From NCBI RefSeq assembly GCF_001687105.1, contig NZ_CP014596.1:62001-126000 (forward strand): 64,000 nt of DNA. The letters run 5' to 3'. The translations under genes and the position numbers were made by a program. How positions within the stretch are numbered: the first letter of the stretch is position 1; each line of letters begins with the position of its first letter. The notes beneath the pieces were generated by a model. That model saw only the letters and a program-made list of their open reading frames with translations, was not told where the DNA came from and did not search any database. Source of the DNA: Salipiger sp. CCB-MM3 (lineage in GTDB: Bacteria; Pseudomonadota; Alphaproteobacteria; Rhodobacterales; Rhodobacteraceae). This document shows, piece after piece, positions 17,831 through 26,970 of the stretch.

Positions 17831-18681
17831 GCCTGCTGGAGCCCTTCACCTACGGCTATATGACCAACGCCATGTGGGTCTCGGCGCTTGTGGGGGCGGT
17901 CTGCGCCTTTCTGTCGAGCTACCTGATGCTCAAGGGCTGGTCGCTAATCGGCGACGCGCTTTCGCACTCTGTGGTGCCGGGCGTCGCGGGCGCCTACATG
18001 CTCGGCCTGCCCTTCGCGCTGGGAGCGTTCCTGTCGGGCGGGCTGGCGGCGGCGGCCATGCTGCTGCTGTCGGACCGCTCGGGGCTGAAGAGCGACGTGG
18101 TGATCGGGCTGATCTTCACCTCGTTCTTCGGGCTTGGCCTGTTCATGGCCTCGGTGAACCCGATGGCCGTGTCGATCCAGACCATCACCATGGGCAACAT
18201 CCTCGCCATCACGCCGCAGGACACAGCGCAACTGGCGATCATCGGCGTGGTCTCGCTGGCGGTGCTGCTGGCCAAGTGGAAAGACCTGATGGTGGTGTTC
18301 TTCGACGAGAGCCACGCACGCTCGATCGGGCTGCGGCCGGGGCTGCTGAAGGCGCTGTTCTTCATGTTGCTGTCGGCCTGCGTGGTGGCGGCGATGCAGA
18401 CCGTCGGGGCGTTTCTGGTGGTGGCCATGGTGGTGACCCCGGGGGCCACCGCCTATCTGCTCTGCGACCGCTTTCCACGGCTGATCCTCACCTCGGTGGC
18501 GATCGGCACGCTGACCAGCTTTGCCGGCGCCTACCTCAGCTACTTCCTCGACGGGGCCACCGGCGGGATCATCGTGCTGCTGCAGACGGCGATTTTCCTG
18601 CTGGCCTTCACCTTCGCGCCGAAACACGGACGGCTGGCGGCGCGGCGCAAGGCGCGCGCGGCGCTGGAGGAGGCAGCATGA
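17827..18681 (+). CDS. sitC: Mn/Fe ABC transporter permease SitC
   Basis: The 284-aa ABC-3 family permease has about eight membrane helices. It shows the typical [24 protein letters not shown] motif (about residues 37-60) and [19 protein letters not shown]. It pairs with SitD to form the channel for metal delivered by SitA. The ATGA overlaps on both sides imply tight co-translation. Confidence 0.92.
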   Translation: MSLLEPFTYGYMTNAMWVSALVGAVCAFLSSYLMLKGWSLIGDALSHSVVPGVAGAYMLGLPFALGAFLSGGLAAAAMLLLSDRSGLKSDVVIGLIFTSFFGLGLFMASVNPMAVSIQTITMGNILAITPQDTAQLAIIGVVSLAVLLAKWKDLMVVFFDESHARSIGLRPGLLKALFFMLLSACVVAAMQTVGAFLVVAMVVTPGATAYLLCDRFPRLILTSVAIGTLTSFAGAYLSYFLDGATGGIIVLLQTAIFLLAFTFAPKHGRLAARRKARAALEEAA

Positions 18682-19511
18682 TCGAGAGCCTGACCCTGCC
18701 GTTTCAATTCCCCTTCATGCAGAACGCCTTTGCGATCTGCGCCATCGTCGCGCTGCCGACCGCGCTGCTGTCGTGCTTTCTGGTGCTCAAGGGCTGGGCG
18801 CTGATGGGCGACGCGGTGAGCCATGCGATCCTGCCCGGTGTGGTGCTGGCCTATGTGCTGAACCTGCCGCTGATCCTTGGGGCCTTTGCCGCGGGCATGG
18901 TTACGGCGCTCGCCACCGGATTCCTTGCGGGCAACAGCCGGGTGAAGCAGGACACGGTGATGGGCGTGGTCTTCTCGGGCATGTTTGCGCTGGGGATCGT
19001 GCTTTATACGCAGATCCACACCAATGTGCATCTCGACCATATCCTCTTTGGCAACATGCTGGGCGTGGGGGCTGAGGACCTCTGGACCGCCGGGCTGATC
19101 TCGCTGGGCGTAAGCGCCGCGCTGCTGCTGAAGTGGAAGGACCTGCTGCTTTTCGCCTTCGACCCGGCACAGGCACGGGCGAGCGGGCTGCGGGTGGGGC
19201 TGCTGCACTATGGGCTGCTGACGCTGATCTCGCTGACCATCGTGGCGACGCTGACCGCGACCGGGCTGATCCTCGCCGTCGGCCTGCTGATCGCGCCAGG
19301 TGCCATCGGCTTTCTGATGGCGCGCAGCTTTGGCCGGATGATGCTGGTCGCGAGCCTTGCCAACGTTTGTGCAATGCTGGCGGGCACCTACCTCAGCTTT
19401 CACCTCGACAGCGCGCCTGCGCCGACGATCATCCTGATCCTGTCGGGGATGTTCCTTCTGGCGCTGGCCCGGCGCATCGCGCTGACACGCCGGGCGTCAG
19501 CACAGGGTTAG
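18678..19511 (+). CDS. sitD: Mn/Fe ABC transporter permease SitD
   Basis: The 277-aa ABC-3 permease is homologous to SitC, with LKGWALMGDAVSHAILPGVVLAY and LILAVGLLIAPGAIGFLMA. I set the start at 18678, where the ATG overlaps the sitC stop; a longer frame starting upstream is a shadow through sitB and sitC. Its TAG stop shares bases with the TAA of the convergent dehydrogenase, so the two operons abut without a spacer. Confidence 0.92.
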   Translation: MIESLTLPFQFPFMQNAFAICAIVALPTALLSCFLVLKGWALMGDAVSHAILPGVVLAYVLNLPLILGAFAAGMVTALATGFLAGNSRVKQDTVMGVVFSGMFALGIVLYTQIHTNVHLDHILFGNMLGVGAEDLWTAGLISLGVSAALLLKWKDLLLFAFDPAQARASGLRVGLLHYGLLTLISLTIVATLTATGLILAVGLLIAPGAIGFLMARSFGRMMLVASLANVCAMLAGTYLSFHLDSAPAPTIILILSGMFLLALARRIALTRRASAQG

Positions 19512-20551
19512 GGCGCGTGAAAGGCGATCTGAACCTTCATTGCGCGGGTCTTGTCGGCGGCCAGCTCGAACGCCTCCTGCGCCTGCGCCACCGGCAGCAC
19601 GCCGGTGAGCAGCGGTTTGACGTCGAGCCGCCCGCTGTCGATCAGCCGCGCCGCCGTGGCAAACTCGGGATCGAAGCGGAAGCTGCCCATCAGGCGCAGT
19701 TCCTTGGAGACGATCACGGTCATCGGCAGCGGCGTCTCGGGACCAAGGCCGACGGTCACCAGCGTACCGCGCGGGCGCAGGATCGCGCAGGCCGCGCCCA
19801 CCGCAACCGGCGCACCGGAGCATTCAAACACCACATCGACCTGCCCCTTGCCCGCCTGCAGAGGGCTCAGCGCGCCCTCATGCTCGGCGATGTTGAGCAC
19901 CCGGTCCGCGCCCATGGTGCGAGCGGCCTCCAGCGCGGCGGCGGAAATGTCGGTGGCGATGATTTCTTCGGCGCCGGCCAGTTTCGCCGCGGCGATGGTC
20001 AGGCAGCCGATGGGACCACAGCCCGAGACCGCCACCCGCTTGCCGATCAGACTGCCCGCCTGCCGCACTGCGTGCAGGCAGACCGCCAGCGGCTCTGACA
20101 TGGCGGTGAGCGCAAGATCGGCACCATGCGACAGTAGCACCGCCTGCCGCGCAGGCAGGGTCAGCTGCGCGCGAAAGAACCCCTGCTCATGCGGCATCCG
20201 CATGGCCGATCCGGCGAAGCGCATGTCGAGGCAATGGTTGGCCATGCCGCGCAGGCAGTATTCGCAGTCGCCGCAGGGCCGCGAGGGGTTGATCGCCACT
20301 TTGTCGCCTTCCGACAGGCCGCTGACCCCGGCGCCGACATCGGTGATGATCCCCGAGACCTCATGCCCCAGCGCCATGGGCTCGCGGATGCGGATCGCGC
20401 CGAAGCCGCCGTGCAGGTAGTAGTGCAGGTCCGAGCCGCAGATGCCGCCATGGCTCACCGCGATGCGCACCTCACCGGGACCGGGCGCAGGGGCCGCAGA
20501 GATCGTGTCGAGCCGCAGATCCTTCGGGGCGTGGATGACGACGGCGTCCAT
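19508..20551 (-). CDS. L-idonate 5-dehydrogenase-like zinc alcohol dehydrogenase
   Basis: The 347-aa medium-chain dehydrogenase has the catalytic-zinc Cys38 and His63-Glu64, structural-zinc cysteines 93, 96, 99 and 107, and the NAD-binding motif GCGPIG. Overall wording (GGICGSDLHYYLHGGFG, MSEPLAVCLHA) resembles L-idonate 5-dehydrogenase, which interconverts L-idonate and 5-ketogluconate. Other polyol or sugar-acid substrates are possible. It lies downstream of the frcBCA sugar transporter, separated by a GC hairpin. Its ATG overlaps the stop of a 19-codon reading frame (TGATG). Confidence 0.86.
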   Translation of the reverse strand: MDAVVIHAPKDLRLDTISAAPAPGPGEVRIAVSHGGICGSDLHYYLHGGFGAIRIREPMALGHEVSGIITDVGAGVSGLSEGDKVAINPSRPCGDCEYCLRGMANHCLDMRFAGSAMRMPHEQGFFRAQLTLPARQAVLLSHGADLALTAMSEPLAVCLHAVRQAGSLIGKRVAVSGCGPIGCLTIAAAKLAGAEEIIATDISAAALEAARTMGADRVLNIAEHEGALSPLQAGKGQVDVVFECSGAPVAVGAACAILRPRGTLVTVGLGPETPLPMTVIVSKELRLMGSFRFDPEFATAARLIDSGRLDVKPLLTGVLPVAQAQEAFELAADKTRAMKVQIAFHAP

Positions 20552-20610
20552 CAGCGACCCCCTCCGCGCTGTGTCACGAAATGGGCGTTGGGCGTCTTGG
20601 CATCGGTCAT
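20551..20610 (-). CDS. Possible 19-aa leader ORF coupled to the dehydrogenase
   Basis: ATG at 20610 opens a frame encoding MTDAKTPNAHFVTQRGGGR; its TGA overlaps the ATG of the dehydrogenase. AGGAG lies upstream, but 12 nt from the ATG. The peptide has no known motif. It could be a leader that couples translation, the decayed start of a former gene, or chance. Confidence 0.35.
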   Translation of the reverse strand: MTDAKTPNAHFVTQRGGGR

Positions 20611-20719
20611 GATCAATGGGGTCTCCTCACTGGCGCGGCTGCGCCGTTCCTCGGCTCCAGCTAGACAGGCGGCGCGCGAGGTTTCAAGGCGAAACGCGGG
20701 AACCCGCAAGACGCGACAA

Positions 20720-20741
20720 GGGGGCGCCTTTCGCCGCCCCC
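20720..20741 (-). terminator. GC hairpin between frcA and the dehydrogenase
   Basis: GGGGGCG (20720-20726) and CGCCCCC (20735-20741) form a 7-bp stem 30 nt 3' of the frcA stop, followed on the minus strand by TTGTCGCG. It is probably a terminator or attenuator separating the transporter from the dehydrogenase gene, although the U-run is poor. Confidence 0.5.
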
Positions 20742-20772
20742 TCGCAGGTCAGTTACAGATGCCACCCCGCGC

Positions 20773-21555
20773 TCAGGCGGGCTCGGCGACCCCTTCGGGC
20801 ACCGCCGCGCCGGTCATATAGGCCACCGCGTCGGACATGCTGTGCTCTTTGGGATTGATCACGCAGAGCCGCTTGCCCAGCCGGTGCACATGCACCCGGT
20901 CCGCCACCTCGAAGACATGCGGCATATTGTGCGAGATCAGAATGATCGGAATGCCCCGCGCCCGCACCTCTTGGATGAGGTCGAGCACCCGGCGGCTTTC
21001 CTTCACCCCAAGCGCCGCGGTGGGCTCGTCGAGGATCACCACGCGCGAGCCGAAGGCCGCCGCACGCGCCACCGCCACACCCTGCCGCTGGCCGCCCGAC
21101 AGGGTCTCGACCGGCTGGTTGATATTCTGGATCGTCATCAGGCCCAGTTCGGCCAGCTTCTGGCGCGAAAATTCCTCCATCTTGCGCTTGTCGAGTTTGC
21201 GGAAGACCGAGCCCATCACCCCCGGCATCCGCAGCTCGCGTCCCATGAACATATTGTCGGCGATGGACAGCGCCGGAGACATGGCGAGGGTCTGATAGAC
21301 GGTCTCGATCCCCTCGGCGCGGGCATCATTGGGAGAGGCGAAGCTGACCGGTTGGCCTTCGAGGAGCACCTCTCCGGCGTTGGGCTGGATGGCCCCCGAG
21401 AGGGCCTTGATCAGCGTGGATTTCCCGGCACCATTGTCGCCGATGACGGCGAGAATTTCCCCCGGCATCAGGTCGAAATCACAATGGTCCAGAGCGGTTA
21501 CCTTGCCGTAGCGCTTGACGAGGCCACGGCCTTCAAGAACGGGTTTCTGGCTCAT
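20773..21555 (-). CDS. frcA: Sugar ABC transporter ATPase, FrcA-like
   Basis: The 260-aa single-domain ATPase has Walker A GDNGAGKST (residues 39-47), signature LSGGQRQGVAVARA, Walker B VVILDEPTAALG and the SHNMPHVFEVADRVHVHRLG switch region. This wording is typical of FrcA, the one-domain ATPase of CUT2 fructose/ribose/mannose importers, rather than the duplicated RbsA. The start at 21555 overlaps the permease stop (ATGA). Confidence 0.88.
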   Translation of the reverse strand: MSQKPVLEGRGLVKRYGKVTALDHCDFDLMPGEILAVIGDNGAGKSTLIKALSGAIQPNAGEVLLEGQPVSFASPNDARAEGIETVYQTLAMSPALSIADNMFMGRELRMPGVMGSVFRKLDKRKMEEFSRQKLAELGLMTIQNINQPVETLSGGQRQGVAVARAAAFGSRVVILDEPTAALGVKESRRVLDLIQEVRARGIPIILISHNMPHVFEVADRVHVHRLGKRLCVINPKEHSMSDAVAYMTGAAVPEGVAEPA

Positions 21556-22622
21556 GCCGTCACCTTTCTGATCCATTGGTCCACGGTCACGGCGGCGATG
21601 ATCAGCACACCGATGAGAAGATAGGTCCACTGCGGGTCGGCTCCGGCCATGCGCAAGCCCAGTTCGAACACGCCGACAATCAGCGCCCCGAAAAAAGCCC
21701 CGAGGATCGAGCCGCGCCCGCCGAAGAGCGAGATGCCCCCGATCACCACGGCGGTGATCGCCTGAATGTTGCCGATGACGCCTGTGGTGGCAGAGGGAGA
21801 CACAGAGCCGAAGCGCCCGATCATCACCCAGCCCGCAAGCCCGCAGATGAAGCCGACCAGCATGTAGACCGACATGATCGTGCGGTGCCGGTCGACACCC
21901 GCCAATTGCGCCGCTTCGGGATCGTCGCCAACGGCATAGACATGGCGGCCCCAAGCGGTGGAGCGCAGCACATAGGCCAGCACCAGCACGAGACCGAGCA
22001 TCAGCGCCACGCCCAGCGTGAACACCGCGCCGCCGACGGTGAACTTTGTGCCGAGGAACTGCAGGAAGGGCGCCTGCGCCTCGATGTCCTGCGCGCGGAT
22101 CGTCTCGTTGGCGGAGTAGAGGTAGTTCACCGCCAGAACGATCTGCCACATGCCAAGCGTGACGATGAACGGCGGCAGTTTGACCTTGCTGACCAGCCAG
22201 CCGTTGACCGCCCCGATGGCGGTACCGCAGGCAAGGCCGATGGGCACGGCAAGCACCGCAGGCACGCCGTAGCGGAAGGTCACCTGCCCCATGATCACCG
22301 AGCAGAGCACCGCCACCGCGCCCACCGAGAGGTCAATGCCCGCAGTCAGGATGATCAGCGCCTGCGCCGCAGCCAGCACGCCGACGATCTGCACCTGCTG
22401 CAGGATCAGCGTCAGCGCGAAGGGCGAGAAGAATTTCGAGCCGAGCACCAGCCCGAACACCACGCAGGCCCCGATCAGCACGATCAACGGCACGATGGCC
22501 GGGGTCGTGTGCAGAAGCTCGTGAAAGCGCCCCCAAAGGCCCTTTCCGCTGTCCTCGAACTCGGCGAACTTTTCGTCGCTCCGGGTTCGGACCACGTCTT
22601 CGTATCGGTCCGCTTCGGCCAT
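21552..22622 (-). CDS. frcC: Sugar ABC transporter permease, FrcC-like
   Basis: The 356-aa CUT2 permease has a cytosolic N-terminus of about 40 residues and about nine hydrophobic helices. The conserved AGIDLSVGAVAVLCSVIMG and GGISLFGGRGSILGAFFGALI motifs are present. The ATG at 22622 has AGGAGGG 6 nt upstream, better than an in-frame start at 22664. It forms the membrane channel for the sugar bound by the upstream binding protein. Confidence 0.9.
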   Translation of the reverse strand: MAEADRYEDVVRTRSDEKFAEFEDSGKGLWGRFHELLHTTPAIVPLIVLIGACVVFGLVLGSKFFSPFALTLILQQVQIVGVLAAAQALIILTAGIDLSVGAVAVLCSVIMGQVTFRYGVPAVLAVPIGLACGTAIGAVNGWLVSKVKLPPFIVTLGMWQIVLAVNYLYSANETIRAQDIEAQAPFLQFLGTKFTVGGAVFTLGVALMLGLVLVLAYVLRSTAWGRHVYAVGDDPEAAQLAGVDRHRTIMSVYMLVGFICGLAGWVMIGRFGSVSPSATTGVIGNIQAITAVVIGGISLFGGRGSILGAFFGALIVGVFELGLRMAGADPQWTYLLIGVLIIAAVTVDQWIRKVTA

Positions 22623-22698
22623 GTCGCGCCCTCCTCTCACGTTTGCGCGCCTCAGGCCCCTCACCGGCCAATGCGCGCACGGGTTGCGGTTGGTTGTG

Positions 22699-22729
22699 TG
22701 CGGCCCGCCCGGCTTTCGCGCGGGCCGCA
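22699..22729 (-). terminator. Strong hairpin between frcB and frcC
   Basis: TGCGGCCCGC (22699-22708) and GCGGGCCGCA (22720-22729) form a perfect 10-bp stem 12 nt 3' of the frcB stop. No U-run follows. Such hairpins after binding-protein genes commonly stabilise the upstream mRNA or attenuate the permease genes, giving excess binding protein. Confidence 0.65.
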
Positions 22730-22740
22730 GACGTCAGGGA

Positions 22741-23757
22741 TCAGCCCCAGCAGAGGTCCGTGCCCTCTTCGACCGAGATCGACTCGACGCCCTCGACGGG
22801 CTGATCGGTCACCAGCGCCACGCCGGTATCGAAGAAGTTCTTACCCTCGGTCGCCTCGGGCTTGGTGCCATCCTTGGCGTAGGCGGCAATCGCCTCCATG
22901 CCCTTCGACGCCATCAGCAGCGGGTATTGCTGCGAGGTGGCTCCGATGACGCCCTCAGCGATGTTCTTCACCCCCGGGCAGCCGCCATCGACCGAGACGA
23001 TCAGCACGTCGCTCTCGCGTCCGATCGCCTTCAGCGCCTCATAGGCACCGGCAGCGGCGGGCTCGTTGATCGTATAGACGACGTTGATCATCGGGTCGGT
23101 GGCGAGAAGGTTCTCCATCGCCTTGCGGCCCCCCTCTTCGTTGCCCTGCGTCACGTCGTGACCGACGATGCGGCTGTCATCCTCATCGCCCCATTTGTTC
23201 TCGTCCTTGGTGTCGATGCCAAAGCCCTTCATGAAACCCTGATCGCGCAGCACGCCGACGGTAGGCTGGCTGACATCGAGATCGAGGAAAGCCACACGCG
23301 CGTCGGCAGCGGCATCGCCAAGCTTGGCGGCGGCCCATTGCCCGATCAGTTCACCGGCCAGATAGTTGTCGGTGGCGAAGGTCATATCGGCGGCGTCGAT
23401 GGGGTCGAGCGGCGTGTCGAGCGCGATCACCAGAATGCCCGCGTCGCGCGCCTGCTGGATCGACGGCACGATGGCCGAGGTGCTGGACGCGGTGATCAGA
23501 ATGCCGTCGACGCCATTGGCGATGCAGGTCTCGACCGCAGCCACCTGAGTCTCATTGTCGCCGTCGACCTTGCCCGCATAGGAGTTGAGCGTCATGCCCA
23601 GTTCCTCGGCCTTGGCGGCGGCACCTTCGCGCATCTTCACGAAGAACGGGTTGGTGTCGGTCTTGGTGATCAGGCAGGCGCTTCCGCCCTCCTGTGCATA
23701 GGCACCGGCGGTGGATGCGAGCAGCGCGAACGCGCTGACGGAAATCAGCTTCTTCAT
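22741..23757 (-). CDS. frcB: Sugar ABC transporter substrate-binding protein, FrcB-like
   Basis: The 338-aa precursor has a signal peptide ([21 protein letters not shown]). The periplasmic-binding fold of the ribose/fructose class shows [34 protein letters not shown] and [22 protein letters not shown]. The ending [14 protein letters not shown] is characteristic of FrcB-type fructose binding proteins. The exact sugar is not provable here. The ATG at 23757 has GGAGGAGGAG upstream. First gene of the operon, facing the ROK regulator. Confidence 0.9.
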   Translation of the reverse strand: MKKLISVSAFALLASTAGAYAQEGGSACLITKTDTNPFFVKMREGAAAKAEELGMTLNSYAGKVDGDNETQVAAVETCIANGVDGILITASSTSAIVPSIQQARDAGILVIALDTPLDPIDAADMTFATDNYLAGELIGQWAAAKLGDAAADARVAFLDLDVSQPTVGVLRDQGFMKGFGIDTKDENKWGDEDDSRIVGHDVTQGNEEGGRKAMENLLATDPMINVVYTINEPAAAGAYEALKAIGRESDVLIVSVDGGCPGVKNIAEGVIGATSQQYPLLMASKGMEAIAAYAKDGTKPEATEGKNFFDTGVALVTDQPVEGVESISVEEGTDLCWG

Positions 23758-23838
23758 GGGGTCTCCTCCTCCCTCTGGGTCGTATGGCGGCACGTTGGCC
23801 GCCGTGAAACTCTCCGTCCTCCAACGGATTGCCCATGT

Positions 23839-23908
23839 TGATAGCGTCGATTCTGACTTTGCGTCAATAAATAATTAAAATTGATTTATTAACCCGAGCG
23901 GGTAGTCT
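23839..23908. promoter_or_regulatory. Divergent frcB/ROK promoters with AT-rich operator
   Basis: On the minus strand TTGACG (23862-23867), a 17-bp spacer and CTATCA (23839-23844) form a good frcB promoter. Just upstream, AATAAAT (23866-23872) and ATTTATT (23884-23890) make an AT-only inverted repeat that stands out in this GC-rich DNA and overlaps the -35. On the plus strand TTGATT (23881-23886) and TAGTCT (23903-23908) could serve the ROK gene. The AT-rich site is the likely ROK repressor operator. Confidence 0.65.
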
Positions 23909-23945
23909 GGGACCCAAGAGAAAGAGACCCGGAGGAGAGCGGGCC

Positions 23946-25118
23946 ATGGACATCTGCGAGATCCGCAAGCTCAGCGACGGCGCCAATCAGATCGGCGTGC
24001 GGGCTCATAACGAGCGGCTGATCCTGTCGCTGATCCAACGCTATGGCGCCCTGCCGGGCAGCGACATCGCCAAGCACACCGGGCTGTCGGCGCAGACCGT
24101 GTCGAACATCCTGCGCAAGCTGGAGGCCGAGGAGTTCCTGCTGCGCGGCGAGCCAAAGCGCGGACGGGTCGGCAAGCCGTCGGTGCCGATGACGCTCAAC
24201 CCCGATGCGGCGCTGTCGTTTGGCCTGAAGATCGGGCGCCGCTCCGCCGATCTGGTGGTGATGAACCTGCTCGGCGACGTGCTCGGCCAGTCGCAGACCA
24301 CCTACCGCTACCCCATGCCCGCCGAGATCTTCGCCTATCTCGCCTCCGGCATGGACGAGCTGTCGCACGGGCTGAGCGCCTACCAGCGCGAGCGCCTCTG
24401 CGGCATCGGCATCGCCGCGCCCTCGGAGATCTGGAGCTGGACCGAGGTGCTGGGCGCGCCGGTGGATTTCAGCGTCTGGGCGGAAATTAACGTGCAGGAA
24501 GAAATCGCCAAGACCTCTGATCTGCCGCTCTTCACCGAAAACGACGGCACCGCCGCCTGCCGCGCCGAGCATGTCTTTGGCCGCGGGCGCGAGTTCGGCG
24601 ACTACGCGTATTTCTTTATCGGGTCCTTCATCGGCGGCGGTGTGGTTCTGAATTCCAGCGTCACCGTTGGCGCGCATAACAACGCAGGTGCCTTCGGCTC
24701 GCTGCGTGTGCCTGCGCCCGAGGGCGGTGAACTGCCGCTGATCGACGCCGCCTCGCTCTATCTTCTGGAGGCGGCGATCGTCGCCGATGGGCTTGATGCC
24801 ACGGCGCTCTGGACGCAGCCGCAGGACTGGCGCGCCTTCGAGGCGCAGATCGGCCCTTGGGTGGACCGCACCGGCGATGCGTTGGCACATGCGATCCGCT
24901 CAATCGGCTCGGTGATGGATTTCGAAGTGGCGCTGATCGACGGAGCCATGCCCGCCGACGTGCGCAACCGGGTGGTGACGCGCACCCGCGAGGCGCTCGA
25001 AAGGCTCGACACCCGTGGCATGCTGCCCCCCCGCCCCGAAGCGGCGCAGGTCGGCGCCAACGCGCGCGCCCTCGGCGCAGGCTGCGCGCCGATCTACGCG
25101 CAGTATTTCTTTCAGTAA
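23946..25118 (+). CDS. ROK-family transcriptional regulator
   Basis: The 390-aa protein has an N-terminal winged helix (about residues 20-75, SDIAKHTGLSAQTVSNILRKLE) followed by a ROK sugar-kinase-like domain with GIGIAAPSEIW, TENDGTAACRAEHVFGRG and FIGSFIGGGVVLN. The usual ROK zinc motif with clustered cysteines after the G-A-G segment is missing (AGAFGSLRVPAPEGG has none). It is therefore a repressor/sensor without the zinc site, like other alphaproteobacterial relatives. It diverges from frcBCA and probably represses it until a sugar ligand binds. GGAGGAG precedes the ATG at 23946. Confidence 0.9.
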   Translation: MDICEIRKLSDGANQIGVRAHNERLILSLIQRYGALPGSDIAKHTGLSAQTVSNILRKLEAEEFLLRGEPKRGRVGKPSVPMTLNPDAALSFGLKIGRRSADLVVMNLLGDVLGQSQTTYRYPMPAEIFAYLASGMDELSHGLSAYQRERLCGIGIAAPSEIWSWTEVLGAPVDFSVWAEINVQEEIAKTSDLPLFTENDGTAACRAEHVFGRGREFGDYAYFFIGSFIGGGVVLNSSVTVGAHNNAGAFGSLRVPAPEGGELPLIDAASLYLLEAAIVADGLDATALWTQPQDWRAFEAQIGPWVDRTGDALAHAIRSIGSVMDFEVALIDGAMPADVRNRVVTRTREALERLDTRGMLPPRPEAAQVGANARALGAGCAPIYAQYFFQ

Positions 25119-25154
25119 GGCGATGGCTCGAGATCTCTTCTCGACATGAATGCC

Positions 25155-25177
25155 GAAACGTTATATCGTTACTTTGC
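25155..25177. promoter_or_regulatory. Possible Zur-box-like sequence upstream of phoA
   Basis: The sequence beginning GAAACGTTATATCGTTAC matches 17 of 23 positions of the textbook Zur consensus GAAATGTTATA-W-TATAACATTTC as I recall it, with a near-perfect left half and a weaker right half. It lies about 220 bp before the alkaline phosphatase start. Nothing else in the 279-bp gap between the ROK gene and phoA is striking. A weak Pho-box-like run, CTTTCATCCAATCATCA, was also noted. Tentative. Confidence 0.3.
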
Positions 25178-25397
25178 ATTTCCGATCACGTGCGCCGGGC
25201 GCCATACAGACCCCGCGCCGACCGGAAATTGCGCCCGAAGCAGACATGCGGCCCCATGCGAATGGCGGTCGCCAAAGTCCGTTTTACATTTCTTTCATCC
25301 AATCATCACACACCCGTGACGCAGATGCGGTCTGAGGCCTGAGACACCCTCAATCGTGCAATGGGCCCTGCCCCCCGAACTTCGGAGCGTCGCAGTC

Positions 25398-26897
25398 GTG
25401 AAAACGATCTTCACCACCACCTCTCTCGCCATGATCCTCGCCGCTGGCACCGCCAGCGCTCAGGACATCTCGCAGGCCAATGACGCCTGGTTCACCGCCG
25501 GTCAGGACGCCATTCAGGCGATCATCAACCGCGAAGTGAACACCGGCCGTGCCAAGAACGTCATCCTGCTGGTTGCCGACGGCAATGGCGTCGGCACCAA
25601 CTACGCCACCCGCCTCTATGCCGGTCAGCAAGAAGGCAAACTGGGCGAAGAGCACGTGCTGCCCTACGAGACGCCCGACTTCCACAGCGCGCTGGTGAAG
25701 ACCTACAACATCAACGCTCAGACCCCGGACTCGGCCCCCACCGCGGGCGCGATGAACACCGGCGTCAAGCAGCGCTTCAACCTGATCAACCTCGGCGGCG
25801 ACGCGATCCACGACGATTGCGCGACCGTGGCAGGCAACGAACTGACCACCTTCGCCGAGATCGTCACCGGCATGGACAAATCGGTTGGCGTGATCTCCAC
25901 CGCGCGCCTCACCCACGCCACCCCCGCGGGCGTCTATGCCAAGACCGCCAACCGCAACTGGGAAGGCGAAGTGCCCGAGGGCTGCACCGCCCAGAAAGAC
26001 ATCGCGGCCCAGCTGATCGACCAGATGGACGCGGGTGTCGTCGATCTCGCCATGGGCGGCGGTCGCCGCTACTTCGCCGGTGAGGATGTGACGCTCGACG
26101 AGGGCGGCAACGGCCGCCGTCCCGATGGCGTGAACCTGATCGAGCAGGCCACCGGCAAGGGAACCCAATACGCTTGGAACACCGAGACCTTCAGCGGCCT
26201 CAACCTCGACGGCGAGACCCCGATCCTCGCGCTGTTCAACGACAGCCACATGGAATACGAAGCCGACCGCGCCGACGATGACGAGCCCTCGCTGGCCGAC
26301 ATGACCAAGGCGGCGATCGAGTATCTGTCGAAGAACGACAACGGCTACTATCTCGAGATCGAAGCGGGCCGCGTCGACCACGCGAACCACGCCGGCAACG
26401 CCAAGCGCACGATGATCGACGGCATGGCCTTCGCCGACGCCGTGGCCATGGCCGACGAGCTGACCGATGACGCCGACACGCTGATCATCGTCACCGCCGA
26501 CCACGAGCACTCGATCGCCTTCAACGGCTATTGCGGTCGCGGCACCCCGATCGAGGGTCTGTGCTACGACGTCGCCAAGACCGGCGAGATGCACTCGGAC
26601 GAACTGGTGCTGGCCGACGACGGCAAGCCCTACACCGTGGTGGGCTACCTCAACGGTGCCGGCTCGGTGCTGGTACAGGAAGGCAACGACTACGCCGGCT
26701 CGCGCCCCGATGTGACCCAAGAAGAGGCGACCGACCTCGACTATGTGCAGCAGGCGCTGATCCCCAAGTCGTCGGAAAGCCACTCGGGTGAAGACGTCGC
26801 CGTCTACGCCAAAGGCCCCTGGGCGCATCTCTTCGACGGCACCATCGAGCAGAACGTGATCTTCCACGTGATGAACCACGCCGTCGCCGCCGAGTGA
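25398..26897 (+). CDS. phoA: Alkaline phosphatase (PhoA family)
   Basis: The 499-aa precursor begins at a GTG (25398, GGAG 10 nt upstream) with a signal peptide ending at TASA. The nucleophile motif TPDSAPTAG puts Ser at about residue 112. Metal-site motifs are LLVADGNG (Asp61), EAGRVDHANHAG (322-333) and TADHEHS (366-372), so the two-zinc site is intact. It hydrolyses phosphate monoesters in the periplasm. The gene is followed by a strong GC hairpin and then by a putative metal-related ABC cluster. Phosphate or zinc control is possible but unproven. Confidence 0.93.
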   Translation: MKTIFTTTSLAMILAAGTASAQDISQANDAWFTAGQDAIQAIINREVNTGRAKNVILLVADGNGVGTNYATRLYAGQQEGKLGEEHVLPYETPDFHSALVKTYNINAQTPDSAPTAGAMNTGVKQRFNLINLGGDAIHDDCATVAGNELTTFAEIVTGMDKSVGVISTARLTHATPAGVYAKTANRNWEGEVPEGCTAQKDIAAQLIDQMDAGVVDLAMGGGRRYFAGEDVTLDEGGNGRRPDGVNLIEQATGKGTQYAWNTETFSGLNLDGETPILALFNDSHMEYEADRADDDEPSLADMTKAAIEYLSKNDNGYYLEIEAGRVDHANHAGNAKRTMIDGMAFADAVAMADELTDDADTLIIVTADHEHSIAFNGYCGRGTPIEGLCYDVAKTGEMHSDELVLADDGKPYTVVGYLNGAGSVLVQEGNDYAGSRPDVTQEEATDLDYVQQALIPKSSESHSGEDVAVYAKGPWAHLFDGTIEQNVIFHVMNHAVAAE

Positions 26898-26916
26898 CCC
26901 TGATCTGATATGCTGG

Positions 26917-26942
26917 GCGGGGGCGGCACAGACCGCCCCCGC
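26917..26942 (+). terminator. Perfect 10-bp GC hairpin after phoA
   Basis: GCGGGGGCGG (26917-26926) and CCGCCCCCGC (26933-26942) pair perfectly around a 6-nt loop, 20 nt after the phoA stop. TGCCGTTCC follows. It is probably a phoA terminator or attenuator that lowers read-through into the next gene. Confidence 0.65.
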
Positions 26943-26970
26943 TGCCGTTCCGACCGATAGGTACCCCCCA

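Noticed and set aside
25290..25320. Pho-box-like CTTTCATCCAATCATCA upstream of phoA
   Set aside because: The two half-sites match the CTGTCA consensus poorly and I cannot score them; left as a note only.
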